A stretch of 60,000 nt of DNA from Antedon mediterranea (GCF_964355755.1 NC_092677.1:17456101-17516100); one strand, 5' to 3'. Positions 44,465 through 55,860 are shown, counted from the stretch's first letter. Translations and numbers: made by a program. The notes: generated by a model not told the origin, from the sequence alone.

Positions 44465-45130
44465 TGTATGCAGTTGTAATCACATTTGTTACACTTTAAA
44501 AATGGCTGCATATCAAACCATTACATAAAACATTGTGACGAGTTAAAGTGAACATTTGGAGTCTCCGTTACACGTGAAATCTTCCATTTATATTTCATGA
44601 ACCATATTGTTTTATTGCCACATAGAGGTATGATCCTGATTTGACTTGTTGCTAGTAAATGTATACTTGAGGTATATTCTGTTCATTTCTGTATTGTTTA
44701 CATGTAATTTTTAAACAGCAGTGACTTTACAAATCTTTTAATAGAAATTAAATCAACTTTAACGGCTTTGCATAATTATGTCATAAGCTATTTTTTAAAT
44801 TTGAAAAGGTGTGATTTAAATAATATTTTTCTGCATTGAAGATGTTCCCAAAAGCTATTTAAAAAATTCAATTTAAACAGTTTTAGGTTATTAATAATAA
44901 CTTATAAGAGGGGTAGATAATGTGATTTTGGTGTCTCCGTTACACGTGAAATTTGCTATATAAATGCTGTTACATAGAGACAACAGATTTAATGTGTATT
45001 TTGCTTTTTTTTTAGTTCAAGTACATGATATACTACCGTATTTAGAATTGATTATTAGACTTAGAATGTCACACTTTGAAATTCTGACCCTAATGTCACA
45101 CCTTGGCCCCTTATTTATGGAAACACCCTT

Positions 45131-46020
45131 ATATTTCACATTATTTCATTAAAAAAATTTTTTTTTTTTTTTTTAATATACAAATATAATCATTTTATTC
45201 TTTATATTTACATAAAATTATTTATAATATTTGATTTTTATAGAGATATTGAATTACTTTAAAAAATGCGATCCACTAATTAATTTTAGTGATTAATTCC
45301 ATGTTTTTATATATAGCGCCACCTACTGTCCGACTTCTAAAACATTTTGGTACTTGGTATTTGAAGCCCTCTATCAGCCATATCCACGTGTAGCGGCCAT
45401 TTTTTTTTTTTTACAACTATTAAAAATCAAATTTTGGGTTACTTTTACACATTTTAAATAAGTTTGGTGTAGATTTTATAGACCTATGACCTTATAAGTT
45501 TCTTTAAAAACCCAAAATCATGTGTGACCTTGAACTTTACCTTACATAAATTATTGGTTTTAGAAGCGATGTTCATGGAAAATTGTAATTTTTGTTGGTT
45601 ACCCAGCGACGTGACATCGGTAATGAATAATTCATGAGGAAAAATTATTTGATTGGTCAATATTTTATACATATTCATAAGTAAACAGTGTCACGTGTCC
45701 GAGTACCAACAATGTCCGAGTAGCGCGCCCTCTACCCTAGGCCTATATACAGCAGTATGTGTAATCGGATTTTATAACACTGGCCTTTATAGTTTCTACA
45801 TTTTTTGGGGAAAATGAAGCATACATTCTGGCAATTAAGTGATAAATATAAGATGGCGAACATTTCGCAGTGTGTTGACATCGAGTTCAGTATTGTTTAA
45901 TAAAATGTTTTGAAAAGTATTGTTATTTAAAAAAAATTACTTCGTAAGTGGTCGAATCGTAAGTGGTCGAATCGTAAGTGGTCGAATCATATAGACATGT
46001 TACATACAGTACCGGACAGA
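45131..46020. other. No recognisable gene; short tandem CGTAAGTGGTCGAAT x3
   Basis: Contains long T runs near 45155 and 45400, and three tandem 15-bp units CGTAAGTGGTCGAAT at about 45951-45990. Confidence 0.5.
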
Positions 46021-46029
46021 ATTATTGCA

Positions 46030-48010
46030 GATTTTGAACGCATTCAACGCATTGTTAAAGTGTTGACAAGGCGTTGAAACTGCGTTGTCCGTTGGCGTTG
46101 AAAGTGTTGAGTTCGTTGAACTGTTTATTCAACCAACACAATGTGTTGCGTTGAGTTTGCGTTGAAATAACGAACAATCGGATTCGTATGGTATTTACAG
46201 ATTGCCAGTGTGTATTAGTAGTAGTAGTAGTAATAGTATAAAATACAGTATTACAAATAATGAAGAAAACAAACATAATGTGTATTTTTCCGCGGAAACC
46301 TAGCTTAATATATTACACTCACTAGGCTAGGCCTACTCGTTAGTAGAGTAGTAGGCCATGTGTGTATATGAGCCGCGTCTGCCATCGCAGTTAAAGTAGT
46401 GGTCATGTCCTCAAATACTGTGTGCCTATCTATATTAACTGGAGTATTAAATACCAAAGTTAAGGCGCCGGTGAATCTTGGAGGCTAGGTCACATCGTAA
46501 TTAATTATTTCCAAACTAAAAACTTCGCAGTACTGTACTACATTTTTCTCAATTATTTATAAAAACAACGTATAGCCTACACCCGCCGCCGTGGAAGGCA
46601 ACAACACACCACCAACATAACGATCCAGCATGGTCGTCGTCTTTTTCACGCATGCTTTTCGTGACGTGAGGGACGAACTGATCGAAAGGTGAAGAGTTCA
46701 TTCATTATGAAATAACGCGTAATTAAAAGGGAAAAAATCGTTTAGTTTTATTATTATCCATAAATATATCATTATCATGTATTATATTATAAATTAATTA
46801 TTGTGATGCCTAACGTAACCCATGCAGAGAAAAGCGCTAAATATAACCAAGAAATAGGAATGACCAATCTGATGACAATAGGCAAGGTTAGGCGTTTTCT
46901 TTAAAATCAAAACCTGTGCCATACCATATTATTCACGCCTAGGTGTAACCCACAAATATTTGAATAACCAAACAATTCAGAATAAAGAACCACTTTATTC
47001 TGATGCAAGACAATATATTATTATAGGCGAGGTTTAGGCGTTTTCTCTTTAACATACTATTGTTTCTTAATACTGTATAATTATATTGGCCTCCTCCTGA
47101 AACTGTATGAATGGATGGGAGTTGCGAGAATATGCGAGCGAACAGCCAACATTTTAAACAGTTACAGTGTGATGCTTTTCAAAACGCGCAACGTTTTCAA
47201 CGCGTTCAACGCTATGGAATTCAATTGTTTAACGTCGTCAATGAACGGTCAACGGGTTCAACACATTCAACACGCTCTATTGTTAACGTATTCAAAACGC
47301 TTGTTGTACTTAAAAATGTAATGTTGTTCGATTTATAAAGATTTGGTTCATGGGTGTCGGACACGTCAAATTGTGTAGTTCTTTCAAATTACATTACAAC
47401 AAACAATAGGACAATTATAAAATAAAAACCAAAATAGAGAAACAATATTTTAACTTTATCTCTTGAATCTCGAACAGCTAAAAAATGTAGGCCTAAATAA
47501 AATTAATTACTTCGTCGTCATTAACGATCGTTAAATACGTCATAACACACGTGGTGTTTTTCTTGAGGAAACCGGGGTGGCGGCCTCGTGTGTTGATGTC
47601 AGTAATTTCCACGTTGTTTGATTTTACGACGTGAGATCGTGTTTTCCCCCGGAAGGCCTACAGTACAGTGTTAGACTTGGCATCGACCTTATTATTCGAT
47701 GTTTTCCTTCACTAAACACTGGGAAATATCACTGTGTGTTTTATTTGGTAACTGTCCGTTCAATACTTAAAAATATATCTAAGCTTCATATATATTTTAT
47801 TTATATTAAAATATCTGGTAGTGACTGCCAATAGGTATTTTGCCTGTTGTTGTTACTGATCGGCCAGTCTAGTGCTGCAGCAGCTAGCGTTGAAATAACT
47901 CATTGTTTACTTGACATGCTGATAATGACTTTCGTTGAATAAACAACTAAACGTTGAAAGCCGTTCAACGCAACGCAAACACAACGCAACGACAACGTGT
48001 TGAATGTTGA
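46030..48010. mobile_element. Repeat region with CGTTGAA/TTCAACG iterons
   Basis: Three dense clusters (46030-46170, 47140-47295 and 47888-48010) contain GTTGAA, TTCAACGC and CAACGCAACG many times in both orientations. Between them lies mostly unique AT-rich sequence. This looks like subterminal repeats of a DNA element; I could not define its ends. Confidence 0.5.
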
Positions 48011-48067
48011 GTGTGAAAAAGAAAAATTTAGGTGAGAAATCGAAGATATAATGGTGTGGTGCGAAAC

Positions 48068-48140
48068 TGCAGTAGCGCCCGAATCGTCTCGGGGCCGAAT
48101 CTTCCCGGGCCGAATCGTCCCAGGGCCGAATCGTCCCGTT
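48068..48140. repeat. Tandem GGGCCGAATCGTCCC units
   Basis: Four 15-18 bp units of GGGCCGAATCGTCCC with small differences. It could be the end of another element; no partner was found in the window. Confidence 0.7.
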
Positions 48141-48349
48141 ACCCAAACGACACTGTGTGACTGTGTGTGAATTTCTTATCAAAATTGTTTTTTACCTGCA
48201 TCGTAAGACGACCCCTTACTATTCTGCTTCGACATTTTCCGGCTTGTGTGGGGCTTGTGTCAAGCTTGTGTGAGTATCTCTCTGTAGCTCGACTCCCCCT
48301 CGACTCATGGAATACCGTCGTGTTCGGCCGCATGTATTTAGTAGTACAG

Positions 48350-48520
48350 GCCTCGAATTTGGGGATTTTAAGGGCAAGGCCATTTGGCCTCCGGTTTTCA
48401 TTGATTTTAGGGGCACCAAGGCCAAATGGGAGGGCACCAAGGCCATTTGTTTTAAATCAAAGGGACACCAAGGCCAAAATTAAAAAATATTTTAATAACT
48501 AGGCCAAAATTAAAAAATAG
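48350..48520 (+). mobile_element. Single terminus of a third CAGGNCTCGAATTT-type element
   Basis: ACAGGCCTCGAATTTGGGGA opens a block with repeated CCAAGGCCAAAT/AAGGCCATTTG. The layout resembles the two hAT-like elements (terminus plus short iterons). No matching right end was found. Confidence 0.45.
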
Positions 48521-49310
48521 CTTTTTTTCCGGTTGAGGGTGGAATTTTTTTCAAAAAAAAAAAAATCTACCCGCAAAATGTTTTGAGGATTTCCCCCTAT
48601 TCATCAGATTGCGTAGTAGTAGTAGTAGGACTGTCTACAATACATCTTATCCTTATCTTTTTGTATTTCATATAAATATTACGTGTATTTACGATCCATA
48701 TAAATAATAAATAGGTACAATGTTCAGCGTTTATAGTTTACCGTCCTTTGTTGAATGTTTTAAATAATGCGATAAAAAGGCATGTGAAGCCAACCAAGCA
48801 ACCCCAGAACAGGTAAAGACCCTAACAACAGCAAGCTACTCAGCCTTACTTAGCTAGCAGCCGACGGAGAAAACATGATACAAAAACAATTTGTGTGTAG
48901 GCCGCCTTACCTACAACTATTCATACACAGAGTGTTAACCACGGTAAAAATCAAGCCAATGACATTATGTAGTAGAATATAAATTATAGTTATTTTCCGA
49001 GTTTCGATTTCTGAAGCTTTTTTGTTAGTATAATCCATATTTATAAGAATTCAAAACGCGGACGGACACCGACCCCTTTCTCTCTCTCTGTTTAGCCTTC
49101 TGCACGTGTATTGTGGACTATACCATTTCCTTGAGTTCGGTAAAAACGCGTTTGGTAATTTAGTGCACGACGTTGTTTAAACAAGATTTTTCGATGATCT
49201 GTCTGCTGGATTATTGAGGTGGGTGCGATAAAATATAAATATGATATACTTCCAACGATCTTCGGGTTGAGGTGCAGGTTTAACTTTGGTGCTAAAAGTA
49301 AACACCCCTA
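48521..49310. other. No recognisable gene
   Basis: Includes a GTA microsatellite (about 48611-48628) and a TCTCTCTCTC tract (about 49080). No support for genes. Confidence 0.4.
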
Positions 49311-49316
49311 ATTGTA

Positions 49317-49530
49317 CACGTATAATGGACTACACCATGCAGGAACGCACATGGTATTTTGTTATCAGAGGGTGCGTGTACGTCAAAAGGAATTGTTTTT
49401 CCAACGATACCATCCTTCGCGTACACGAATAATTTTACACGTATAATGGACTACACCATGCAGGAACGCACATGGTATTTTGTTATCAGAGGGTGCGTGT
49501 GCGTCAAATAGAATTGTTTTCCCAATGAAT
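49317..49530. repeat. Two-copy 119-bp tandem repeat
   Basis: ACACGTATAATGGACTACAC... TCAGAGGGTGCGTGT occurs at about 49317 and 49436 with about 65 identical bases. Confidence 0.9.
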
Positions 49531-50034
49531 TGCGTGTGTTCGACCGGATCGACGGCGGGAGGATAGGCTAGGCTGGCTAGGAGTGCTAATATGAATATTA
49601 TTGACATAACAAAATATTTATGCTTATGTTTACCATTATTAGTTAGACTTAAAAAACATAAAAATTGATACCCGTATGTTTTTCCAATTGCAGATGAAAC
49701 CCAAACAAATTTAATGACACTGCATATTTCACAAAGTTGAACAATATAACACAAACAATAATGATGATGATGATAAATGATGATAATTTAAATTGTGGTG
49801 TTATTTAAACGGGAAGACACTTACCGTTATATTTTAAAGGCCAATACATTGGAAGAAAAAGAGATATGGATATTTTTGGGATTAAGTGTACAGTATATAA
49901 TTAAACATACAGTATAATTAAACATACATTAAGCAACAGTATAAATGATTTACTCTACCTTAAAAACACATATTTTAATTTGACAGATATTATGCTTATT
50001 ATTTAATTCTTTCCATTTTACGAAAAATATTTAC
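49531..50034. other. No recognisable gene
   Basis: A minus open frame (49383-49754) includes a hydrophobic stretch MSIIFILALLASLAY but overlaps the tandem repeat and resembles nothing I know. Confidence 0.35.
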
Positions 50035-50153
50035 CTGTGGTGATCAAGCATATTCAAGTAAAATGTCGACTACTTTAACGTTCTGCATATCCACCGCTCG
50101 CAAGAGTGCGTCCCCAACGTTCACATCGTTTTGTAAAAGAACTTTTACTATTT
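50035..50153 (-). CDS. TRPC-like ankyrin exon, with in-frame TGA
   Basis: Continues the exon at 50561-50753: EIVKVLLQNDVNVGDALLRA, then VDMQNVKVVDILLEYA, then TGA (50044-50046), then SPQ before a donor CAG|GTAAAT. VGDALLRA(V/I) matches the second ankyrin-like block of TRPC channel N-termini. The TGA is either a true end of a truncated protein, a nonsense mutation (for example from CGA) or a sequence error. Confidence 0.6.
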
Positions 50154-50560
50154 CTGAAAAGAATTAGGGGATTGATTTTAGAAACCATTGTTGACAAAAT
50201 AAACATTTTTACCACCTTTATAATTTAAAAGATGAGCTTTCAGAGGAATGTTGAGTTTAAACAAAGTTTAAAAATTTCATCTGTAATTACTCGGATACTT
50301 ATTTTATTTATTTATTTTTATTTTCAATCTTTCGACAATCACAAACAAAAAAGTTGAACGGGGCTGTCAAGGCAAATGACCCTTCATTTGGGTGGTGGAC
50401 GCTCATCCTGGAATAGAGAATTGGCAGTACCGTGAAATTATTAAAAGCGGAATATACCTTAATTTGTCGTTTATTTGCATTAAATTATCATTAATTGATC
50501 TACACAATATAACAATTTATGCAAGAACTTAGAGAAAGGTTTGAAACATTACCTATTTAC

Positions 50561-50753
50561 CTATGTTGTTTGATTTAATTGCCACTGCTAGTGCATTTTT
50601 ACCATCTGGGTTTGTACAGTTTTTATCAAAGTCACAATGAGAAAGAGCGAATTCCACAGCATCCAGATCACCACTTTCGGCTCCCTTTAAGTACAGTTGA
50701 CGAAGGGTATCTTGATCTACCTCCTCTTCCATCATAGAAATATAGCGCGACTC
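50561..50753 (-). CDS. TRPC-like N-terminal ankyrin exon
   Basis: Acceptor TTTTTAG, donor ATAG|GTAAAT. It reads MMEEEVDQDTLRQLYLKGAE, then SGDLDAVEFALSHCDFDKNC, then TNPDGKNALAVAIKSNNI. The pattern E-x-G-D...V...L...NC-x-x-x-D/P-x-G-x-x-A-L-x-x-A-I-x-x-x-N resembles the start of the TRPC calcium-channel ankyrin region. The phase joins exactly to 50153 (NNI-E-IVKVLL). Membrane-domain exons are not seen further left, so the gene is partial or decayed. Frame ESRYIS precedes the Met, so the exon may be internal. Confidence 0.6.
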
Positions 50754-50841
50754 CTAAAAATCGAGGGGGAAAGTAATAAACAATATATTATTTTTATTAT
50801 ATACAAACTGCATCAATGGTTAAGCACCCGTCTATTTACAG

Positions 50842-51051
50842 GAACTAATTCAGAAGTATAACCCTGTTCGCCAGGGACTCAGATCCACACAAGATATTAC
50901 TCTTCTTGCTGTTTCTAAAACTAGTAGACTATTTGGTGATAAAACATTTTCTGCCATTGGACCTACTAAGTTATGGAATAATCTACCTCTTAATGTGCGT
51001 ATTATAGCTCCTCTAAGTGTACAATATTTTAAGAAATTGTTAATTTGTTAA
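50842..51051 (+). mobile_element. LINE reverse transcriptase C-terminal remnant
   Basis: An uninterrupted frame of 70 codons: ELIQKYNPVRQGLRSTQDIT, then SRLFGDKTFSAIGPTKLWNN, then LPLNVRIIAPLSVQYFKKLL, then stop. The L-R-S...G-D-x-x-F-S-x-x-x-P-x-x-W-N-x-L-P...F-K-K-x-L pattern is the usual end of non-LTR reverse transcriptase proteins. The 5' part is missing, as expected of 5'-truncated copies. Confidence 0.8.
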
Positions 51052-51296
51052 ATTTTCTTTTCCCTGCTAATTTGTGGAATAAACTAGAACAGTAATATAT
51101 AATCAACTCCAAGTATATATGAATATAATATGTACTGTATATAAGTATTTATTATATGAATGTATACATTTTTTAATAAAAATTTTTTTTTAGTGATACT
51201 GTATTTTCATCAGCTAAAGAAAAAAAATCTCTATGACCCAAAGGCCAGCTGTCCCTTTAAAAATACATATACAAATAAAAATACATTTAAAAACAT

Positions 51297-51597
51297 GCAA
51301 GGGATGCAGAAATTATTTCAAAAAATAGTTATAGCACCCATCCCCTGCGTTTTAGAAGATGTCTCTGGGCAGTCTTTAATTTTGTTCTGTCTGACAGGAC
51401 TAGGTCTTTGGCCTGGAATTGTGGGTGGCAAATTTGCACACATTTGATTTTGGGGTGATATTAATAAACACTTTGTAAATTTCCCAGTTGTTGTGTTTGA
51501 GTTTTTGGATTGTAAAAATGTAGTTTTTCTTTGTGCCGTATCACCAAGTCATATGGTGGAGTTACTGGTTTTTTGAAATAATTTCTGCATCCCTTGC
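51297..51597. mobile_element. ~300-bp MITE with ~30-bp perfect inverted repeats
   Basis: GCAAGGGATGCAGAAATTAT (51297 on) and its exact complement (ending 51597) pair over about 29-31 bases. The interior has no conserved frame. The target duplication is not clear. Confidence 0.85.
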
Positions 51598-52860
51598 ATT
51601 TTTTAATTCTGTTTGTTATATTTACTAGTTCATATGGTTGATGCTTCTGCGGCTCCTGTCGTTTTTGTTGTTTTGGTGGTTTTTGCTGCTGCGGCTCTTG
51701 ATTTTATCAAATAAAGTAAACCTAAGGAAATCGTGCATTGTGTTCCATGTAGTCCAATTCTTTATACTTCATTCTTAGAGTCTTCAATATTGCTGTTTTA
51801 ATATCAGTTCCTGAAAATTTAATTGAAAATACATGTTACCGTACATATTAAAGTCCACAACACCTTACCCTTATCTTGCCGGATTCTTTTTAAGTGCAGT
51901 TCACATGAAAACGCATTCTTTTTTGATAGTGATCATTTTTTCACATTTTTAGAGGCAGTTCCCTTTCTGTTAGTTTTATGGAAAAAGTTTCTAAAAACAA
52001 ACGTTCCTTATGAAATAAGTACATTGTAAATTTAGTTTTTTGATTTTTTGAGTAATGGTTATAATATAACAAAAAAATGCCAAAAATGCAAAAAAAAAAA
52101 ATAAATTTTTTTTTTCAATATAAATATTGTTTGAATATAAATATTACATATTTAATGTTTATAAGCAGTATAGAGAACACAAGTATTCAAAAACCTGTGT
52201 GAAAAACTATATGATGTTGAATTAGTTAGCCACATATGCAATATGCGACGTCAACAGGGCCGCCACGTGAAGGCTTCAACATGGCCCCGAGGCCCCGGGG
52301 AGGGAAGGCAGCAAAAGTGTAATCAAGGTAATCAAGGTGATTGTAATTGAATGATTGATTTAAAAAAATGATGGTTGGAAATTACAGTTACTCTTTCAAA
52401 ACGCATAGCGATGAATTTGATTGAAAGTGGCTGAATTCCAGCCGTAAACCAGGCGACGCAAGACTAACCATGAAAAACCACAAAGAACTGCAAGAAGAAA
52501 TTGTAATAGAATTACGGCATTTGTGGTTTTTATACAGTATACAGGTATTAAAAAACAATGCTTTTCACGTCGTCCCTTTAGGCTGTTATTTTCGATGTGT
52601 AATAATATGGCCCGCGACCATGGAAGATTTTCATGTCACATGACTCGTACTTAATCACAACTTCTAAAAATCATGACCTTAATCATGAATCCATTACAAG
52701 TAAGATCAAAACTATAACAACCTTCTGGTCGAACAGTTTAAGGGTGGACAAGGCGCCAATAACTGAAGCACACTATTAGTTTGTCAGAGTCATCTATGTA
52801 ATAAAAGCTGTATGTTTTTTTTTTGATTAGGAGTGTATGGAGACTTATTGACAAATTACC
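51598..52860. other. No recognisable gene
   Basis: AT-rich with long A/T runs near 52085-52120, and a short GC-rich patch GGCCCCGAGGCCCCGGGG (about 52282). No open frame that I can support. Confidence 0.4.
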
Positions 52861-52864
52861 ACTC

Positions 52865-53006
52865 ATGACCAAACTGTCATTTTGCATTGCCATTCATAGT
52901 CAGTAAACCAGAGAATGGCAAGTACGGAACAAAATTGGTAGCTTACGGACCACTTTTTTATGTAGATCTAAAATTATTTTGTGGCCTTGAGTGTGATGTG
53001 GCTGTT
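52865..53006 (-). pseudogene. hAT transposase fragment, paralogue of 54715-54885
   Basis: Nearly identical to part of the hAT gene at 54.5-55.1 kb but lacking about 25 bases. It retains CAA where that copy has the TAA stop (HHTQGHKIILDL). The homology ends at about 53006, right beside the candidate exon at 53012. Confidence 0.8.
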
Positions 53007-53011
53007 CTTAC

Positions 53012-53085
53012 CTGTCCTTTTTTGGAGGTGGAGGCCTGGCTGCCGACTTCTCCTCAGAGGCTTTGGCCTGGACCTTTGTGGCAGC
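53012..53085 (-). CDS. Candidate orphan exon, Ala/Lys/Pro-rich
   Basis: A GC-richer block between TTTTTTTTGCAG and AG|GTAAGA encodes AATKVQAKASEEKSAARPPP, then PKKD. It has good splice sites on both sides and no stop. The protein is low complexity and no family is recognisable. No partner exons were identified. Confidence 0.35.
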
Positions 53086-53449
53086 CTGCAAAAAAAAATT
53101 GGAGTTTGATAATTGCCTTAACTATATACTCTACTACACTCTAAAACTAAATGTCCATTTTAAAATTACATATACAAATACATCATCAATGACGTGCAAG
53201 TTGGATGAATCTTTATGCAAATGCGGCTCAAATTGCCCAATAGTAACATGTTAATACACATGGTTTCTATAATATAAAACATTTAATAGGTATGGTAATT
53301 AATTATTGGTAAAGCTATGTATGTAAAACTATTAATAAGTAGTTAAAATTTAAACCTATTACAATATTATAAACAATAGTCAAATCTACTCTTGTTGATG
53401 TCTTTGCTTAAAGTAAATCTGTCTGTGCGCAGAATCAATCGGAGCTAAA

Positions 53450-53700
53450 TTAAATACTTCGGTTTTGATTAAGTCCATTCTGTTCGCGTCGAGTAGCGCC
53501 GTTTTGTCCTGATGTGTTGCAATTTCGTCTTTCTTCCTCGGTGAAGTAGTATTCTGTCAATAGTTGTGCCATCTTTAGTCGGTAAAGCTGAGTAGTTTGT
53601 CGCAGTAAGTCCTGTGGAATTTTATTGGGGTCATTGTTCAATGGTGGTTGTTGGTTTATTTCTGCTTGTGGGAGAGAGAGATCCTGCTGCCATGCGGTAT
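53450..53700 (-). other. Unidentified Gln/Asn-rich open frame
   Basis: Reads QAEINQQPPLNNDPNKIPQD, then LLRQTTQLYRLKMAQLLTEY, then YFTEEERRNC. It has a plausible coding look. It could be a transposon accessory protein, but no motif supports a name. Confidence 0.3.
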
Positions 53701-54500
53701 GTCCGCCAGGGGAACATATTCTCGACGATACAATTTTTTTTAGAGGGAAAAAGTATCTGTACTTTGTTTCTCTATGTAAATTGCGTTACTATAAAGCGTC
53801 GACATATATCCAGATGGCAGTTTGATAATAATCCGAGGTTGTATATCAAATCTTTTCTGTTCGGTTTTCATATATTTTCATCAGTAGAATATTTTGTGAA
53901 TCTAACCTGTTTCTTGCAGGCGGTTTATACCATCTTAGATCACCACATGATGAAGCAGATAAATACAGTAAAAAAGTAACATCAAAACTATAACAACCTT
54001 AAAATAGTAAGACTGATTTAAGAATTTTAATGAATAACTGTATATTTAAAAGAGTTTATACCATTATACGTACATTGAATATTTGATCAGCTTTGAATTC
54101 TTGCTAGATGGATAGCTTCTTCTGCTTGGGTTAGATTGCAAAGAACCGTATTGAAACCAGTGGGAAGGCATTTTATAGTGGTGTCGTGTATACTATTTCT
54201 GATATTTCTGAAGCACCAGGCTAAAAAATTCCCTCTGAAGTCCTTGATCTATGGCTTTTTCTGTTTGATTTATGGAGTCGGTAAAAAGTATGGATAGCTT
54301 CTTTGATGGGCTAAATGATTTCCTTTTAAGGCTCCGAACAGCTCCAGTACAAACGTTCGACCGACAGATATTGAACATGGAGTTTCCGCTCATTTCATCT
54401 ATAATTGATCAGAATAAAACCAAACAATCTATATCTTCGTTCCTAAAAAATAAATGGAAGAATTGGATTAGCAAATTCATTTAGGAAGCCTACCACCAAT
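53701..54500. repeat. Repeat mosaic; carries a ~105-bp block duplicated at 55195-55300
   Basis: 54285-54390 (AGCTTCTTTGATGGGCTAAA, then GACAGATATTGAACATGGAG) recurs at 55195-55300 with few differences. The rest shows no gene. Confidence 0.7.
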
Positions 54501-55094
54501 CTATTGACTATTGTCAGGAGGGGATGACTGCCATCGCTTTTTGTATCTCAAAAAGTAGATTAGTTCTTGTTCTTTAATTGATGAATCTGTTGACCCATCA
54601 GACAAAATAGCCAGATAGCTTGCGTTATCAAGATAATTTGACATTTTTTTTCTTTCAACCTGGGATATTTCATCGGCGAATACTTTTGCCGTTGATTGGT
54701 TAGTGTACGTGTTGCCAATGACCAAACTATCTAATTTGCATTGCCATTCATAGTCAGTAAATGGCCTGTTATTCATTGCCAGAGAATGGCAAGTACGGAA
54801 CAAAATTGGTAGCTTATGGACCACTTTTTTATTTAGATCTAAAATTATTTTGTGGCCTTAAGTGTGATGTGGCTGTTCGTTAGCCTTCACGAGCGCTTTC
54901 ACTTTTGCGTGTGTTGCCAATGATTCATGTAGTTTTATTGATTCTAGTTTTAAGGCGCTGGAATCTTCATAGAAAGTGTTACTTACGTTAATGCTTGGAT
55001 CTATTCTCGCTCCATCGACGCACGTCCGACAAGACATGGTACCGGACAAATCGTTGTGGAAAAGCCATGGTCGGCCATGTTGCCATGCTGACAA
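54501..55094 (-). pseudogene. hAT-type transposase (ZNF862/KIAA1586-like) fragment with nonsense codon
   Basis: The N-terminal part WQHGRPWLFHNDLSGTMSCR, then CVDGARIDPSINVSNTFYED, then SALKLESIKLHESLATH is a degenerate zinc-finger-like region. In the same frame after a TAA (about 54858) come FRTCHSLAMNNRPFTDYEW, then TYTNQSTAKVFADEISQVER and YLAILSDGSTDSSIKEQEL. LSDGSTDSS is the first catalytic Asp block of hAT transposases of the ZNF862 group. The paralogue at 52865 has CAA at the stop position, so the TAA is a mutation. The C-terminal catalytic part and dimerisation domain are missing. Confidence 0.85.
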
Positions 55095-55194
55095 AAACTT
55101 TCTCTTGCATCCTTCTTTTTCATACTTTCTTTGTGATTCTGATTAGCGATTCAGCCCTGCAAAAACAAATAATAAATAATTAGATTTCAGTCAG

Positions 55195-55437
55195 TAAAAA
55201 GTACGGATAGCTTCTTTGATGGGCTAAATGATTTCCTTTTGAGGCTCCGAACAGCTCCGGTACAAATGTTTGACCGACAGATATTGAACATGGAGTTTCC
55301 GTAGTACATCTTACCATACATTCAATAATTTGTTTTGAAAACCGAGACATAGAATAGCTCTGCCTACGCCATACTTCCAAATACCAACTCCATTTGCTCT
55401 CTAACTTCTTTGGCAGAGTCTGATTAACGGATCGCAA
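55195..55437 (-). other. Open frame overlapping a duplicated block
   Basis: The frame MRSVNQTLPKKLESKWSWYL leads into the duplicated block (CSISVGQTFVPELFGASKGN). The shared part also occurs at 54285-54390 in a different context, so the join is a recombination product. No family is recognised. Confidence 0.35.
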
Positions 55438-55658
55438 TTTATGCCACCAATTTACGGTGGATCAATTGTACCTTTCTGGTTTGGGGACTTTGTAGTCCCC
55501 ATTGTGATCTTTTTTTTAATCCATCGGCAACATTACTATTTCTTTTTTTGCTTTCTTTTTTGATGGGATGTGCCCTTTTTCGACGGGATGATCCAAATCA
55601 GAGGAGGCTACAAAATATAGAAACAAACATTTTGTGTTAAAAATAGCAGAAATTAATT

Positions 55659-55860
55659 CTAAAAATCTTTGGGAATCTGATTGTCGTTCTGAATTGGTGT
55701 ATCTGGTTCAGGTTGTCTAACTACTAGTTGTTGTATGGTTGGTGTTTGTTGTTCTAATACATTGATGCGTTGATATAACGGTGCTATTTTTCTACGAGTG
55801 CAGCTCAGTCTTTCTTTCTCTTTTTTCTGAAAAATAATTGCTGTTCTATAATAGATGTGT
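55659..55860 (-). other. Possible tail of the Harbinger reading frame
   Basis: Minus frame IFQKKEKERLSCTRRKIAPL, then YQRINVLEQQTPTIQQ, is charged and heptad-like and follows the Harbinger C-terminal exon. It might belong to the DNA-binding accessory protein of such an element. This is uncertain. Confidence 0.3.

Larger units (their letters stand above)
39122..45130. mobile_element. Possible 6-kb element with GGGTGTTTCCATAAAT ends
   Basis: GGGTGTTTCCATAAATTAAG... GGGGCC (39122-39147) returns inverted at about 45105-45130, with a single indel over about 24 bases. I do not find a matching target-site duplication. Between them are repeated GTGTCTC...GTTAC motifs (39525, 39720, 39890, 40330, then 42470, 44560, 44930), a tandem array, and a hAT-like element. 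It could also be two ends of different copies. Confidence 0.5.

Noticed and set aside
49383-49754. Membrane protein exon next to the TRPC-like exons
   Set aside because: The hydrophobic frame overlaps a two-copy tandem repeat and does not resemble a TRP channel segment; no supporting splice sites in phase.
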